From Diplolepis rosae (Eukaryota > Arthropoda > Insecta > Hymenoptera > Diplolepididae), in assembly GCA_030998225.1 (NCBI GenBank), contig JAPYXD010000714.1:62001-126000 (forward strand): a DNA stretch of 64,000 nucleotides. Reading direction: 5' to 3'. Of this stretch, positions 10,447 through 21,338 are shown piece by piece. Both the position numbers and the translations under genes were made by a program. The notes under the pieces are model-generated. The model ran no database searches, was not told the origin of the DNA, and saw only the letters and a program-made list of their open reading frames with translations. The first letter of the stretch is position 1. Every line of letters starts with the position of its first letter.

Positions 10447-12175
10447 ATGGCTGTATCCGGCTTAACCATTATCCAGATCAACTTGCACCACAGCAAGAGC
10501 GCCTCTGCGCTTCTGCAGAAAAGCATAGCTGTAATGCACACAGGCATCTCACTTATCCAAGAACCGTGAATGAACAGGGATGTCATTAGGGGATTGGGGG
10601 GGGGGGGGGTGGAATTTGTTGCTACAGGTACCCCGAGGCACCCAACCCGAGGACATGCATTCTGGCGAAGAACATCAACATCGTCCCACTACTGGATCTT
10701 TGTTAGAGAGACCTTATTGTGGCTTCAGTCGACCTTATAGGAATTGGTAAGCTCGTCATTAGATCGGCATAATTTCCTCATGACAGTGCATCCCATGCAC
10801 CGGAGGAAGTCCGCTCTACTAGTGGACTACTGTAAGGTAAGAGGCCTGCCACTGCTTTTGGGGTGCGATGCAAACTCTCACCATAAGCTGTGGGGTAGCA
10901 CGGACACCAACAGAAGGGGAGAAGACCTAATGGACTATCTAATCACTACTGACTTGGATATTTTAAATACAGGTACGATACCGACTTTTCGGAACTCTGT
11001 GCGAAAAGAGGTAATCGACATCACCCTCTGCACTGGGAGCTTTTGGGATAAAGTCAAGTTGGGACAACCATGGACATCAGAGACGCAGATAGGGACAAGG
11101 ATTATTTTTATACCCAAAGCAGACAAGAACGGATGGACGTTCGCGAAGGATTTCCGACCAATCATCCTTACCTCCTTCATATTAAAACAGTGGAAAGACT
11201 CGTGGACAGATACATCTGCGATAAGATCCTGGCGACTAAACCGCTACACAGCGATCGGCATGCTTAGAGTGCCGGTCACTCAACCGAAACAGCCCTGAGC
11301 AAAGCGGTGAATCTGATTGAGGATCAACTGAACTTTAAAGAATTCGCCATTGGAACATTCATGGATATTGAGGGTGCCTTCAACCACACATCCAGTGAAG
11401 TGATCAGGAGAGCTATGATTAGACAAGGAATCCCCATAGCCGTAGTTGACTGAACCCTAATACAGTGATTTCAAAAAAACTAAGAACCACTGTTAACATC
11501 GCGAAGAGACCGATCATGAAAATCGTGAGAGATAGGACGTTTTCGCGGTACCTCTTCGACAAATGTACAAGATAACCTTGTCAACCATGTAAGATTGGAG
11601 GGTGGGTCGCGCACACCTCCTAGGGGATAGGGACAACTGGTTTGCAGACAGCTCCAAAAACAGGGAAGGTGCGGGGGCTGGTGTCTATGGGAAGAACAGC
11701 GATACAGGTGGATAGACTAGCAAAGCTAGCGACAAAACAAAACCCAACTGCTCTAGAACCAATAATAGGTATCTCAAATAGGTCGGTCACAGATGACATT
11801 AAAAAGTGGCTGGCCGAGAAATAACAGGAAGAGTGGTACAAGGCTACGGCATGCAAGCAAGCGGAAACCCTCATGGGGGGACATCTAAACCCCAAACGAG
11901 TTGCAAATTTGCGCTGGTTTAGTAGAACCGAGGTAAAGACTATGTGGGAAAGACAACGAAACTTCCACCCATATACTTTGCAATTGTCCAGCAATTAGGG
12001 ACAAACGGCAGATTCTCACAGGCTCCTTCTCCATGAACGTAGCCGTGATTCAGACCAAAAACGTGGCCCAGGTAAAAATGAAGAGCTGTTTCTTGGGAAG
12101 GCTGAAGTCTCCACTTTTATCATAAATGGTAGAATTACATTGAATGGAGAGATTCCTCATCATTTTTTTAACTTC
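10447..12175 (+). pseudogene. LINE ORF2: AP-endonuclease, reverse transcriptase and RNase H remnants
   Basis: Three domains are visible in order. The endonuclease starts with 'IIQINLHHSKSASALLQKS' (about residues 7-25), continues with 'LLLGCDANSHHKLWGS' near 10860 and 'EVIDITL' near 11020. Reverse transcriptase follows at about 11090-11450, with 'DFRPI', 'RAGHSTETAL' and 'DIEGAFN'; the catalytic YADD block is missing. RNase H begins at about 11630 with 'WFADSSKNREGAGAGVYG'. Several frameshifts, in-frame stops and a large deletion between RT and RNase H make it dead. Domain order and the presence of RNase H fit I/LOA/R1-type LINEs. A run of G bases near 10600 lies inside the endonuclease part. 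Confidence 0.7.
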
Positions 12176-12258
12176 GAAGCGGTAAGCTTTGAAGAATTGA
12201 AATAAACCTTCAAGTAGCTAAGATACTCTTCATAAAATCGATTTTTTGTTAAATGAAT

Positions 12259-12585
12259 TCAACAACACCGATTGCCAGCTGGTATATGAATCCTCACTTT
12301 AATGAAAAATTGCAAACAAGCTTCTTCTGTTATGATGGTTGTTTCATTTGAAATGGAGCGAACGCAACTGTACTTATGATTCGATACGTTTGTCTGTATT
12401 GGAACTTCAATTCTTTTATCATTTAATCTGCCTACTCCAGTCTTCAGTCGTATATTGACTGAGGGATCATTGAAAGTTTGTTCCAAATCATCCTTTTCGT
12501 TTTCAACACCGAGTTTCTCTTTCTTATAATGAAAAACTCTACATTTTCTACACAATCAGTTGTGAACAACGATTGTTCGTTGCAG
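12259..12585 (-). pseudogene. Fragment of an unrecognised zinc-binding protein, perhaps transposon-derived
   Basis: A minus-strand frame of about 100 codons has 'CLCRKCRVFHYKK' near its start and 'IHIPAGNRCC' at its end. Paired CxxC and a terminal RCC after a short beta-like stretch recall N-terminal zinc domains in some insect proteins carrying DDE nucleases, a resemblance judged by eye. A stop follows the RCC and nothing that looks like a nuclease is found further down. It may equally be an exon of another repeat. Confidence 0.3.
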
Positions 12586-12589
12586 ATTG

Positions 12590-12985
12590 TCACTATAAAC
12601 CGTCACTTTATTCAAGGAAACCATTTTGCAGAACAACGATTATTTCGTATCTCACATATTTTGGAGAAAAAAATGAAATTTTTTCAATACTTGAGATCAA
12701 AACATAAAATATACATCCTGTCGAAAAATGTCTCAATGAGAGTTTGTAGACCTCATTTAGGCAAATAATTTTTCATATAAACGTTTTTTTTGTATCTCAC
12801 ATATTTTGTCTAAAAAATGGAATTTTTGCAATTTAATCGTATTTTTGGAATTGAAACGAAAAATATATGTATTATTAGAAACTGTGTGGGACAAAAATTG
12901 TAGATCTTTTTGAAAAGAACAACTTTGCATCCTCACGTTTTTTTCGTATTTCACATATTATTGTTAAAAAAATTGAATTTTTGTT
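12590..12985 (+). repeat. AT-rich dispersed repeat, copy 1
   Basis: The segment is closely similar, in the same orientation, to about 34305-34720, including a block around 'CGTATTTCACATATTATTGT'. Inside each copy the phrase TTTCGTATNTCACATATT is used three times, so there is also an internal periodicity of roughly 150 bases. No protein is encoded. Confidence 0.65.
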
Positions 12986-12990
12986 TTTCA

Positions 12991-14253
12991 TGTTACGTCC
13001 CAAAGGATTAAACAGACCCAATCCAATTTATATTTTACACTCTCCCGTTTTATTTATGAAACACAAGGTTTCAAGCTAAGGGAACGGGAACAAAAGGTCA
13101 CTCAATAAATTAATATATTAAGTAAAATCAGTTAAACACACATATATATTTTTACACACAAGAATTAAAGACAAAGATATGATTTTAATTACAGCAGAAC
13201 TGACAACTAACTGATTGAAAGTTATTAGATAATATTATACAATTTTAGTCAGAGCAAATCGGCAAACTGCAGGAATCTTCTTCTTCCTTCCGGGTTCCTG
13301 GAGAAGAAACCCAAACTTTAACAATTCGATACAAGAGTAAAATAAAGGATAAAAGATATAGACCTTACCTGGATTTGTCTGTGGTTTTTAGCTTTGAATT
13401 TTCAGGGGCACGATCCGCCAGGTACACAAGTAGGCACCGCTGCAGGTGGCTGGGTTGGTAAGCTTCCCAAAGCGGTAGAGTTTCCAGCTATGAAACCAGG
13501 CCGACGGAGTCTGAGGGGTTGCAGGTACTTCCGCACTGATAAACTTTTAATTGATCCAACTCTGATTATATAATGACGATTCCGGATTAACTCGTTCAGA
13601 GATGGTTGAGACTTTTGAAAGATATTGATCACTATCAGCGCGTGGTCTCGATGTTATAGGTAAGGTTCGGTGGTGAAGATCAGACTGGCGACTGCGGTGG
13701 TAAAAATCAGACTGAGACTGAGATTGTAAAAGTCAGACGGCCACTGCGATGGTAAAAATCAGACTGACTCTCCGTGATTGAATTCCGCCAATTTATAATC
13801 GATGGGTGGTTGGGTGTTACCTTGGCAACCTTATGGTGAATCGCGCATCATAGCCCAGTTAATAAGTAGTTATTGATCCATTTTCCAAAATTCGTAATGA
13901 GTGGGTGGTTGGGTGTTGCCTTGGCAACCTTATGGTGAATCACACATCATGGCCCAATTTGCGAATGCGATAATGGTTATTGATCTGACTAATAGTGTCT
14001 AAAAGCTTTTAAGTTAATTATATTTTCAATAAAAACTAGTTGATAATGGAACTGTCAGTCAAGTTAATTTATTACAATTTTTTCAATCTTTGTTAGTTAT
14101 AAAGTCTGCCATTACTTAGTATAACAATGATTTATATTTTGCCAGCTGTCTACATTTTCGATACAATGGTTTATTCTTCTTTTTAAAACAGTTTACGCTT
14201 AATTTCTATAATAAAGGTATAATATTTTTATTGATTGTCACGGGGACGTGACA
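12991..14253 (-). repeat. Gypsy-type LTR (minus strand)
   Basis: On the minus strand it starts TGTCACGTCCCCGTGAC at 14253, right after the purine run, and ends GGGACGTAACA at 12991. It has the same ends as the LTR at 3515-4868. It carries about 30-base tandem repeats at 13660-13760 and a 99-base duplication (13804-13857 and 13903-13956) with an RFX-type X-box in each copy. No internal Gypsy coding region was found next to it, so it may be a solo or truncated LTR. Confidence 0.6.
13804..13956. promoter_or_regulatory. Duplicated X-box (RFX-type site) in the LTR
   Basis: GTTACCTTGGCAAC (13816-13829) and GTTGCCTTGGCAAC (13915-13928) match the RFX consensus GTNRCC-N0..3-RGYAAC. They sit 99 bases apart inside near-identical blocks of about 54 bases. 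Binding by an RFX factor is inference. Confidence 0.5.
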
Positions 14254-14306
14254 CCTCCCCCCCAAAGGTCGAATCATGGGGGTGAAATCACCATGTTCGA
14301 CTTTTA
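14254..14306 (-). promoter_or_regulatory. Stem-loop plus polypurine tract, copy C (minus strand)
   Basis: On the minus strand the arms GTCGAACATGG and CCATGATTCGAC enclose a loop with TGATTTCACC. The purine run TTTGGGGGGGAGG and the LTR start TGTCAC at 14253 follow. The order and spacing equal copies A and B. Confidence 0.7.
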
Positions 14307-14435
14307 TTAGTTATTTGAGAAAAAAAAGAAATTCGTTCGTAAAACTTAGTTTTTTACTCCTATTTTTGGGGAGTATATCACGTTACCGTTGAATCTTATC
14401 ACTATTACGCATATATATGTATACGTCGCATGGAT

Positions 14436-14490
14436 GTGACACCTTCCCCCCCAAATTCAAACATGGGGTAAAACACCATGTTCGAATACT
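14436..14490 (-). promoter_or_regulatory. Stem-loop plus polypurine tract, copy D (minus strand)
   Basis: On the minus strand, ATTCGAACATGG pairs with CCATGTTTGAAT around a short loop with TGTTTTAC. TTGGGGGGGAAGG and TGTCACATCC (from 14441) follow. Copy C begins only about 135 bases further along, so here two LTR starts follow each other closely. Confidence 0.65.
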
Positions 14491-14836
14491 GTTTAAACAT
14501 TAAGTCATTAAATTTCCTTAAAAGCACCACCATAAATGCTTTTAGCACGAGATATCATCAGTTTACATTGGAAATCTACGTTTAAGAGCAGATGCAGTTT
14601 GAAATGGTTATTCGGGCTTTTTCTTTTAAAACGAATTATTTGCCTAGGATTTTACGATACATACAAGACAAGAATATGCTTAATAAAGTTGATAAATATA
14701 CACTCAACACACATTTTTTTTGCATTTTATTTAACATTTTCCAGGTGATAATATTTCAATATTCCACTTAAGCTTACTTTATTCTATGAAAACTTAACTA
14801 TTTTCACATGAGTATCTTATTTTTGTTTCTTTTTCC
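14491..14836. other. Gene-free interval
   Basis: AT-rich with no recognisable gene. A 70-codon plus frame (14536-14748) has no family features. It may be the decayed inside of the minus-strand Gypsy element. Confidence 0.4.
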
Positions 14837-15111
14837 CTTTATATATATATATATATGAGCGAACTGAGTGTGCGCGTGCAGCGTTAAAACTAGTGGGAGG
14901 ATAGAGAGCGTGCTAAGAAGGAAGTGAGCGGAGTGAGCCATGTCGCCCACGAAAGAACGCATCTCGCAATGGCATATACATGTGAATTAGTATCTACATG
15001 TATCTAATTAATCACACGTATGTTACAATAATTGTTTGATATATTATTATTCTAATATTAATAAAAGTTGATATATACAATTATTTATTGATCCTACCTC
15101 TAATATTAACA
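14837..15111 (+). repeat. 5' LTR of copia element 1 (left end uncertain)
   Basis: The right end, ...ATTAACA at 15111, is set by the primer-binding site that follows. AATAAA lies at about 15059. The left end falls near a TA-microsatellite (14840-14855) and cannot be placed exactly, because the 3' LTR that would allow comparison is missing. Confidence 0.5.
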
Positions 15112-15127
15112 TGGTAGCAGAGCGTGG
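15112..15127 (+). promoter_or_regulatory. tRNA primer-binding site of copia element 1
   Basis: TGGTAGCAGAGCGTGG directly follows the LTR end. Its first twelve bases closely match the TGGTATCAGAGC primer site common in Ty1/copia elements, complementary to initiator tRNA-Met. Confidence 0.65.
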
Positions 15128-15306
15128 TTGTGACCACGTGTGAGAAATAAGAAAAAAAATGAAGAAGTGAATGGAAAATGATAAAATAATGAGAGGAACA
15201 GTGAAATTGAATAAAATGTGAAAATTAAATAAAATTGAAGAAATGAATTAACAAATAATTAAAACATAGAGGTTACAGAGAACACGTGTAAGTGAACAGA
15301 ATAAAA

Positions 15307-16773
15307 ATGAGCAAACCAGACGAAATAAAAGTACCAGTTTTTGACGGTCAAGATTATGCGTTGTGGAAAAAACGTATTTTATTGTTTTTGAACTGGAAAA
15401 AGTGTCAAAACCAAGCAACACGTGAAAAAGTGACTAGTGATAAAGAACCCGAATGGGAAGATGGAAATATTAAAGCAATGAACTATATTTATTCGAGCAT
15501 TTCAAACCAACAATTGGAGTTCGTGGGCAAAGAAACAACCGCTTCAAAAATATTACAAAAATTGGATAAATTATATCTAAAAGAATCTACCGCGCTACAA
15601 ATTATCGTGAGAAATAGACTAGATAAATTAAATTTGAAAGACTATGAGAACTCAGACGTGTTCTTTCTTGAATACGAACAATTAATCAACAAACTAAAAG
15701 CTGCTGGTGCTACTTTGAAAGAATGTGAAAAACTTGATTACTTGTTGAAGACACTACCTGATTCCCTTAGTTACCTTGGCGATATAATAGACACGCTGAA
15801 AGAGGAAGATAGAACATGTGACTATGTGAAATATAAAATATACATGAGTGAAACAAAATATAAATACTCAAATAATAACAATATAAAATCAAGTGTATTT
15901 AAAACCGAAAATGGTGATGTGGAATGTAATAAGTGCCACAAAAGAGGGCATTATGCACGAGAATGCCGGAGTAAAATGCGAGGAGGTGCTAGTCAAAGAG
16001 CACGGTGGCCAGGAGTTGACCAAAATTATCATCAACAACAACAACAACAACAAAATTATTATCAACATAAACAACAACAACAATTTCAACGACGAGAGAA
16101 CGATGGCGGTTGCCCTGCGAGAGGTTATTCCAACAATGTCGGCAGAGGGTACGACAACAATCATAGAAACTTCAGTCGAGGAAGAGGATACAGCAAAAGA
16201 GGAAATGGGTACAGAGGACGAGGCAGAGACTGGTATCAACCAAACGCGAGGTACTCATACAACGGAAGTGAAGATTCAAGGTTAAGTGAAACTTTCCTTA
16301 CGCGAATAGAGTTAAATAAAGAAAATGAGTGCAGGTATGAGAGTAGAAACAAAAATTGTAATAATGTTTGTATGAATGGTTTACAAAAGATAGATTGGAT
16401 ACTGGATAGTGGTTGCTCTGACCACATTATCAATGATAAATCTTATTTTGTTGAACATTGCAAACTGGATAAACCGGTTTTTGTTAAAGTAGGTGGTGGT
16501 AGACCTTTAAAAGTTACTGAAATTGGAAAAGTTTTGATGTATTTATACGTAGATGGAGTTGAACGAGAAATCACAGTATCCAATGTATTTTTAGTCAAAG
16601 AGATGGATAGAAATTTATTAAGTTATGCGAGAATAACCGATAAGTACAAAATAGTATCAATTCAAAATCAATCTTTAATTTACAATAGGACTGGTAAAGT
16701 TATTGGCATAGCAAAAAAGGAAAATGGTCTATATATTCTAGAGAGTTATATTTTGAAACAAAAATATTACTAA
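15307..16773 (+). CDS. gag-pr: Copia element 1 Gag and protease
   Basis: The start is taken at ATG 15307; the frame is open slightly upstream. Residues 1-190 are the copia Gag fold (UBN2-type, 'DYALWKKRILLFL' near the start). A zinc knuckle 'CNKCHKRGHYAREC' is at about 206-219. It is followed by a glutamine/asparagine-rich stretch (about 240-263) and an RGG-rich stretch (about 270-310, 'SRGRGYSKRGNGYRGRGR'), both unusual in this family. The aspartic protease 'DWILDSGCSDHI' starts at about 364 and keeps its D-S-G. The frame ends with a stop at 16771-16773, just before the integrase zinc domain; in an intact copia this would read on. Codon use is AT-rich as in the surroundings. Confidence 0.85.
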   Translation: MSKPDEIKVPVFDGQDYALWKKRILLFLNWKKCQNQATREKVTSDKEPEWEDGNIKAMNYIYSSISNQQLEFVGKETTASKILQKLDKLYLKESTALQIIVRNRLDKLNLKDYENSDVFFLEYEQLINKLKAAGATLKECEKLDYLLKTLPDSLSYLGDIIDTLKEEDRTCDYVKYKIYMSETKYKYSNNNNIKSSVFKTENGDVECNKCHKRGHYARECRSKMRGGASQRARWPGVDQNYHQQQQQQQNYYQHKQQQQFQRRENDGGCPARGYSNNVGRGYDNNHRNFSRGRGYSKRGNGYRGRGRDWYQPNARYSYNGSEDSRLSETFLTRIELNKENECRYESRNKNCNNVCMNGLQKIDWILDSGCSDHIINDKSYFVEHCKLDKPVFVKVGGGRPLKVTEIGKVLMYLYVDGVEREITVSNVFLVKEMDRNLLSYARITDKYKIVSIQNQSLIYNRTGKVIGIAKKENGLYILESYILKQKYY

Positions 16774-17115
16774 TATAATACAAATAAAATTACTGATAAA
16801 GAGAAATTCCATAGAATGCTAGGACATATAAACTTTAATTATTTAAACAAGATGTGCAAAGAAAATTTAGTTGGTGGTTTACCGAAAAGTTTGGAGAACG
16901 TTTATCTTAAATGCGGAACTTGTATTCAAAATAAAATGCACAATTTACCATTTGAAAATAATAGAAGCAGAGCAAAAGAAATTTTAGAAATTGTACACAC
17001 TGATGTAAATGGTCCACGTCACAACACTGGTTATGATGGTTCTAAATATTTTGTAACTTTCTTGGATGATTACAAGATAGATTTGGAGATAGTGAAGTTT
17101 ATTATATCTATGTAA
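16774..17115 (+). pseudogene. int: Copia element 1 integrase, truncated
   Basis: The zinc domain keeps its pattern: His in 'FHRMLGHINF', then 'CGTCIQNK'. The first catalytic Asp lies in 'EIVHTDVNGP' and 'FVTFLDDY' is also seen. Right after this the frame jumps to residues that do not fit integrase and stops at 17113-17115. Next comes the start of reverse transcriptase, so the second Asp, the Glu and the integrase tail have been deleted. Confidence 0.75.
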
Positions 17116-17120
17116 ATTAC

Positions 17121-17930
17121 GTGAGTGCAAATAGCCCTAGAACATTTGATGAAGCGTTGAGTAGTAGCGAATCTGATTTATGGAAAAATGCAATGAAAAG
17201 AGAAATTGATTGTATAAACAAAAACAACACTTGGAAATTAGTTATTAGACCGAAAGATAAAAAAGTAATTGATGTAAAATGGGTATTTACTAAAAAAGCA
17301 AACAATTTGAAAAAAGCGAGATTAATTGTGCGAGGTTTTCAACAGAAGGGAATCCTTGAAGATATATATTCACCAGTTGCGCGATTACAAACTTTAAAAT
17401 TATTAATAGCATTTTGTGTTCAAAATAAATATTTAATAGGACAAATGGATGTAGAAACTGCGTTCTTAAATGGTAAAATCAAATCAGAAGTGTATGTAAA
17501 ACAACCAAATGGCTACAGTGATGGATCTGATAGAGTGTACAAACTTGAGAAGGCATTGTATGGTTTGCGTGAAAGTCCGAGAGCTTGGTATGAGTGTTTT
17601 GACAAATTTATTATAAGTTTGAATTTTCAGCGAAGTAATAGCGACTATTGTTTATATATTTTTGAAAATGAAAATGGCGAGAACATATATATTATTTTGT
17701 TCGTAGATGATTTACTAATTTGCGGAAAGAATAAAGAAAAAATAAATAAAATAAAATCTAAATTACAACACAGATTTTCAATGAAAGCTATGGGTAAAGT
17801 GAAAACGTATCTGATATTAACATTGTTTACAATTATAAAGATGAAATAATGACTTTAGATCAAAGTGAATATATTGAATCTTTAGCAAAGTATTATAGAA
17901 TAGTAGATAGTAAGTTATACAATACACCAA
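17121..17930 (+). pseudogene. rt: Copia element 1 reverse transcriptase (split by insertion)
   Basis: The region opens with 'SPRTFDEALSSSESDLWKNAM', the usual copia lead-in, then 'VDVKWVFTKK'-type residues. 'QMDVETAFLNG' holds the first catalytic Asp (about 17446), 'YGLRESPRAWYE' follows, and the catalytic pair is intact in 'LFVDDLLI' (about 17701). A frameshift near 17810 gives a stop at 17847, after which the protein can be followed in another frame to 'NTPT' at 17930. There a 1.27-kb DNA element interrupts it, and coding resumes at 19198. Confidence 0.8.
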
Positions 17931-19195
17931 CCCGTTTGGAATTGAATGTTGGGTTTTCACCGGGGCCAGGCTGGATTGCCCTATCTCAAGTCGGGCACTG
18001 ACCGGAGAAAATAGGCAGGACCCGACTAACTGCGTAACGCTTAAAATATTGGGCCCTGGCTGGAGCCATCAAGTCAAATTCTAGCGAGATCGTCTGGTTA
18101 CCGCCCAACCAAAAACATAGGCCCCTGCTGGATCCCTCCAGGTACCCAGTTAATGATTTTAAACAGTTTTAATTAATTATTCCCAGTTTATGAGCGGAAT
18201 TGAGGGCCTATTTTATATTTCTAATACTTGTAAATAATAATTTGACTGGAAAGTAACATGCCAGGCAAAATAAATTATTTTAAAAAACAGAAATAGGGAA
18301 ATGATGATAATAAGTAATAATAAATAAATAATTATTTCACATTTTAATTTTACAGTGAAATAGACATAATTATTAACATTGTCATGTACATTTTTTTCAC
18401 AATAAAACTAAAGTTTGAAATAATTATCTGACATCATCTGCCATTTTTCTTTTTTATAGTAACTTGTTCTACCCAACATACTTTTCAATAAAATGTATAT
18501 TGTATAATATAAAATTGACAGAAATAATTAGAAAATCTGACAAATGGGCTTTAACTTCGTTCACATCCGTAAACTTTATTGTATGAAGATTTTGAAAATT
18601 TTATAATCTCAGTACAACACGCTTTTAGTTCCGAACGTAGTAGACTACCGGCAACTATAAAACTCATTTTCTTACATTGCATCGATATTTCACGTAATTG
18701 TCTCTGTAAATGTGTTTAATATCGTTACATTCTTATTATATGACGTTTTCTCACAATGCCTCATTGACATATTTTTGTTTCACAAAAAATGTATGCATTG
18801 TTTATAATAAGTAATAATTAATATTAATTACATTCTCTTATAATTAAATATATTCAATAAAACTTATTTCTTTCATAATTAATATGATCCAACGTAAATT
18901 TAATAAATTTATTAAGTTATTTAAAAATTTAAATACTACAGAGGTTAGTATTCGATTAGTGCCTGACTAAAATATCAGACAGGGGCATGTCTAGATCTAA
19001 CCAATTTTTCGAGTCAGCAAAAGTGGGACTTGCATATTAGTGCCCGGTCAGCGTTTCGTGGGTAGATACTGATGCAGATTCTCTAGTCATGGCCCGGTCA
19101 ACGCCTGGTTGATTTTTTCTGGTCCAGGTATTCTAGTTAATACCCGGCCAATGCCCAAGTTCAAAAAGGGACAAATCGGGCTATTTTTGCACGGG
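17931..19195. mobile_element. Non-autonomous DNA element, CCCG type, inside copia element 1
   Basis: It starts CCCGTTTGGAATTG and ends TTTTTGCACGGG, the same kind of termini as the elements at 36456 and 41751. It breaks the copia frame between a Thr-Pro codon pair and 'MEQNL'. GGGCCC/GGGGCC-type subterminal words occur near both ends (17960-18130, 18980-19170). The middle is AT-rich without a gene. The flanking dinucleotides (AA left, TA right) do not match perfectly. Confidence 0.6.
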
Positions 19196-19197
19196 TA

Positions 19198-19913
19198 ATG
19201 GAACAAAACTTAAATATAGAACCCGCGCAATCAGTATCAAGTGATTTAAAATATCGTAACTTAATTGGTGCATTACTTTGTATAAGTACTTGTACAAGAT
19301 GTGATATAAGTTATAGTGTAAACTATTTGAGTAGATATCAAAATTGTTATGATGATACATATTATAAATATGCACTTAGAGTATTTAAATACTTATATTT
19401 AACGAAAGATTTAAAGTTGAAATTTAAAATAAATTTAAGAGCAGAAATTTTAGACTGCTATGTTGATGCAGATTGGGCTGGTGATTCACAAGATAGGAAA
19501 TCAACAACTGGATTTGAAATAAGACTTTTTGGAAACGTAATCTACTGGAAAACAAAGAAATAAAATAGTGTGACAAAATGTCAACATCTGCGAAATATGT
19601 AGCGTTATCAGAAGCTGTTAGTGAAGTTAAATTCATAAAAAATGTATTAAGTGATTTAAAGATTGATATAGATTTTCCTATTAAAATTCATGAAGACAAT
19701 TCTGGTACTATGTTAATTGCAAAATTCGGAAACTTGACTAAACGTTCAAAATACATTGAAATACATTATCATTCTGTAAATGAATGTTACGATAAAAAGG
19801 AAATTGATTTTGTTAAAGTAGATGCAGAAAAAAATTTAGCAGATATATTCACGAAAGCGTTAGGTAAAATTAAGTTTGAGAAGCTGAGATTACTTTTGAA
19901 TTTGAAAGACTAA
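19198..19913 (+). pseudogene. rnh: Copia element 1, RT thumb and RNase H
   Basis: Coding resumes with 'MEQNLNIEP' and runs through 'YRNLIGALL', 'DADWAGDSQDRKSTTGFEI' (first RNase H Asp), then a stop at 19561. A +1 shift leads to the block at 19578: 'STSAKYVALSEAVSE' (catalytic Glu), 'HEDNSGT' (Asp) and 'ADIFTKAL'. The protein ends at 19913. The 3' LTR expected 100-200 bases further is missing, because the 11-kb EnSpm-like block starts at 19995. Confidence 0.8.
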
Positions 19914-19994
19914 ACTTTATAATTCAGTGCGAATTATTATTTATGTTTCATTACTAAAGGAATAATTATTTTGTTATTCTTTTGCGATGAATTA
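19914..19994. other. Copia 3' untranslated remnant
   Basis: These 81 AT-rich bases follow the copia stop; no polypurine tract or LTR is seen before the next element begins. Confidence 0.5.
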
Positions 19995-20735
19995 CCATAT
20001 ATGAATCCTTTTAACTATATATGTTACATATATGGACGAAAGGCACATCATATAAGACTGGGGGCTACATATATAATTCACGTACCTCGTATATGACTTA
20101 CGCCATATATGAAGCTACTCATTCTTATATGAAATAGGTTTCATCATATAAGACGAAGTGGATTCATATAAGATTCACTCGCTTCGTAAATGATTCAGTT
20201 CATATAAGAAGTTACCCAGTCCTATATGAAGCCATTTCATATAAGACCCGATTCGAATACGAGGCGGGTTAATCATATATGAATCTGTTGAGTCTTATAT
20301 GAAGTAGGTTTCATCATATAAGATAAAGGGGCTTCATATAAGATCTACTGGCTTCATATATGATTCATTTCATATAAGAAGTTACTCAGTCCTATATGAA
20401 GCTATTTCATATAAGACCCGCGTCAAATACGAGGCGGGTTGATCATATATGAATCTGTTGAGTCTTATATGATGTAGGTTTCATCATATGAGATGAAGTA
20501 GCTTCATATATGATTCACCCGCTTCGTATGTGTTTCAGTTCATATAAGAAGCCATTCAGTCCTGTATAAAGCCAATTCACATGAGACCAGAGTCATATGT
20601 GAGGCGGGTGTAACATATACGAATCTTTTCCTCTTATGACTCCAAGTTGTTGGCATATATGATGTATCCGCCTTGTATATGGCTCAGGCCTTATATGATG
20701 CAACTTTATATAAAAACTAAAATATTTTAACGTTG
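19995..20735. repeat. Subterminal palindrome array, left outer end
   Basis: Words of the type TCATATATGA, TTCATATAAGA and TCTTATATGAA recur every 15-30 bases. A larger unit of about 180 bases with CCCGATTCGAATACGAGGCGGG-like GC-rich spacers is repeated roughly three times. The array is mirrored at 30295-31034. Dense subterminal repeats are typical of CACTA/EnSpm elements, where they are bound by element-encoded proteins. Confidence 0.8.
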
Positions 20736-20924
20736 TACCGTGAAAGAACTATACGTCACAGGTCTTTGTTTTCAAGAACAAAAAAACAACATCACTACAT
20801 AACTGGTGATCGATGATCACAAATTGGGATGCCAAAGCTACAGAAAGAAGAAGACATTCATTCTTTTTCTTCTTTATTCATGTCGACATGTCACATCTGA
20901 TTACAAAGTTTCAAAAAGCATGTC

Positions 20925-21338
20925 TCATAAATTCCGCTCTACAGCATTTGGACGCACACATAAATAGTCTTCTACTTGAATTAACTTTTGATGTAGTTCA
21001 CACACATTGCACACTTTAAATTCTTCAGTGTGCTCAACAGGTATTATATGCTTAACACGAGTTTGTGAAGCTCTGTGAAAGAAGAAATTAGCATGAGCCA
21101 CTCTAAGCATTAACACTAGAGCAAGTGTCTGATCTCCAGATTGAAGGAAAAAAACTATACGGCCATAATGTTTCCGACCTGCATGAGAAAATTCAACCCA
21201 GGAATTATTTCTCTTCTTTTTTTTGTCATATTCCTGGCATGAAAATAACTATCTCCCAATGGAAACCCTACCAAACACTTGGAACTTTCTTAAATCAATG
21301 TTCTTCAGACAAAGAGCTTCAGCGGGAGAAAGGCAACT
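20925..21338 (-). pseudogene. EnSpm-like transposase C-terminal tail, left copy
   Basis: Homologous to 29690-30103 of the right copy, reversed. It includes 'VKHIIPVEHTEEFKVC' and 'DYLCVRPNAVE', resembling the C-terminal part of Tnp2-type transposases. It is joined directly to the N-terminal half at about 21338, where 'KAPLIV' runs into residues from the 'CLSPAEALCL' part, with shift of frame. About 0.95 kb is missing compared with the right copy. Confidence 0.75.

Noticed and set aside
10595..10612. Long G-run as a structural element
   Set aside because: It lies inside a dead LINE endonuclease and may be polymerase slippage or assembly noise.
15889..16285. Two frames of 116 and 130 codons overlapping copia Gag
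   Set aside because: Shadows of the CAA and GGA repeats of Gag in other frames.
19995..20735. CRISPR-like array
   Set aside because: The repeats are short palindromes with irregular spacing, mirrored at the other element ends, in a eukaryotic transposon.
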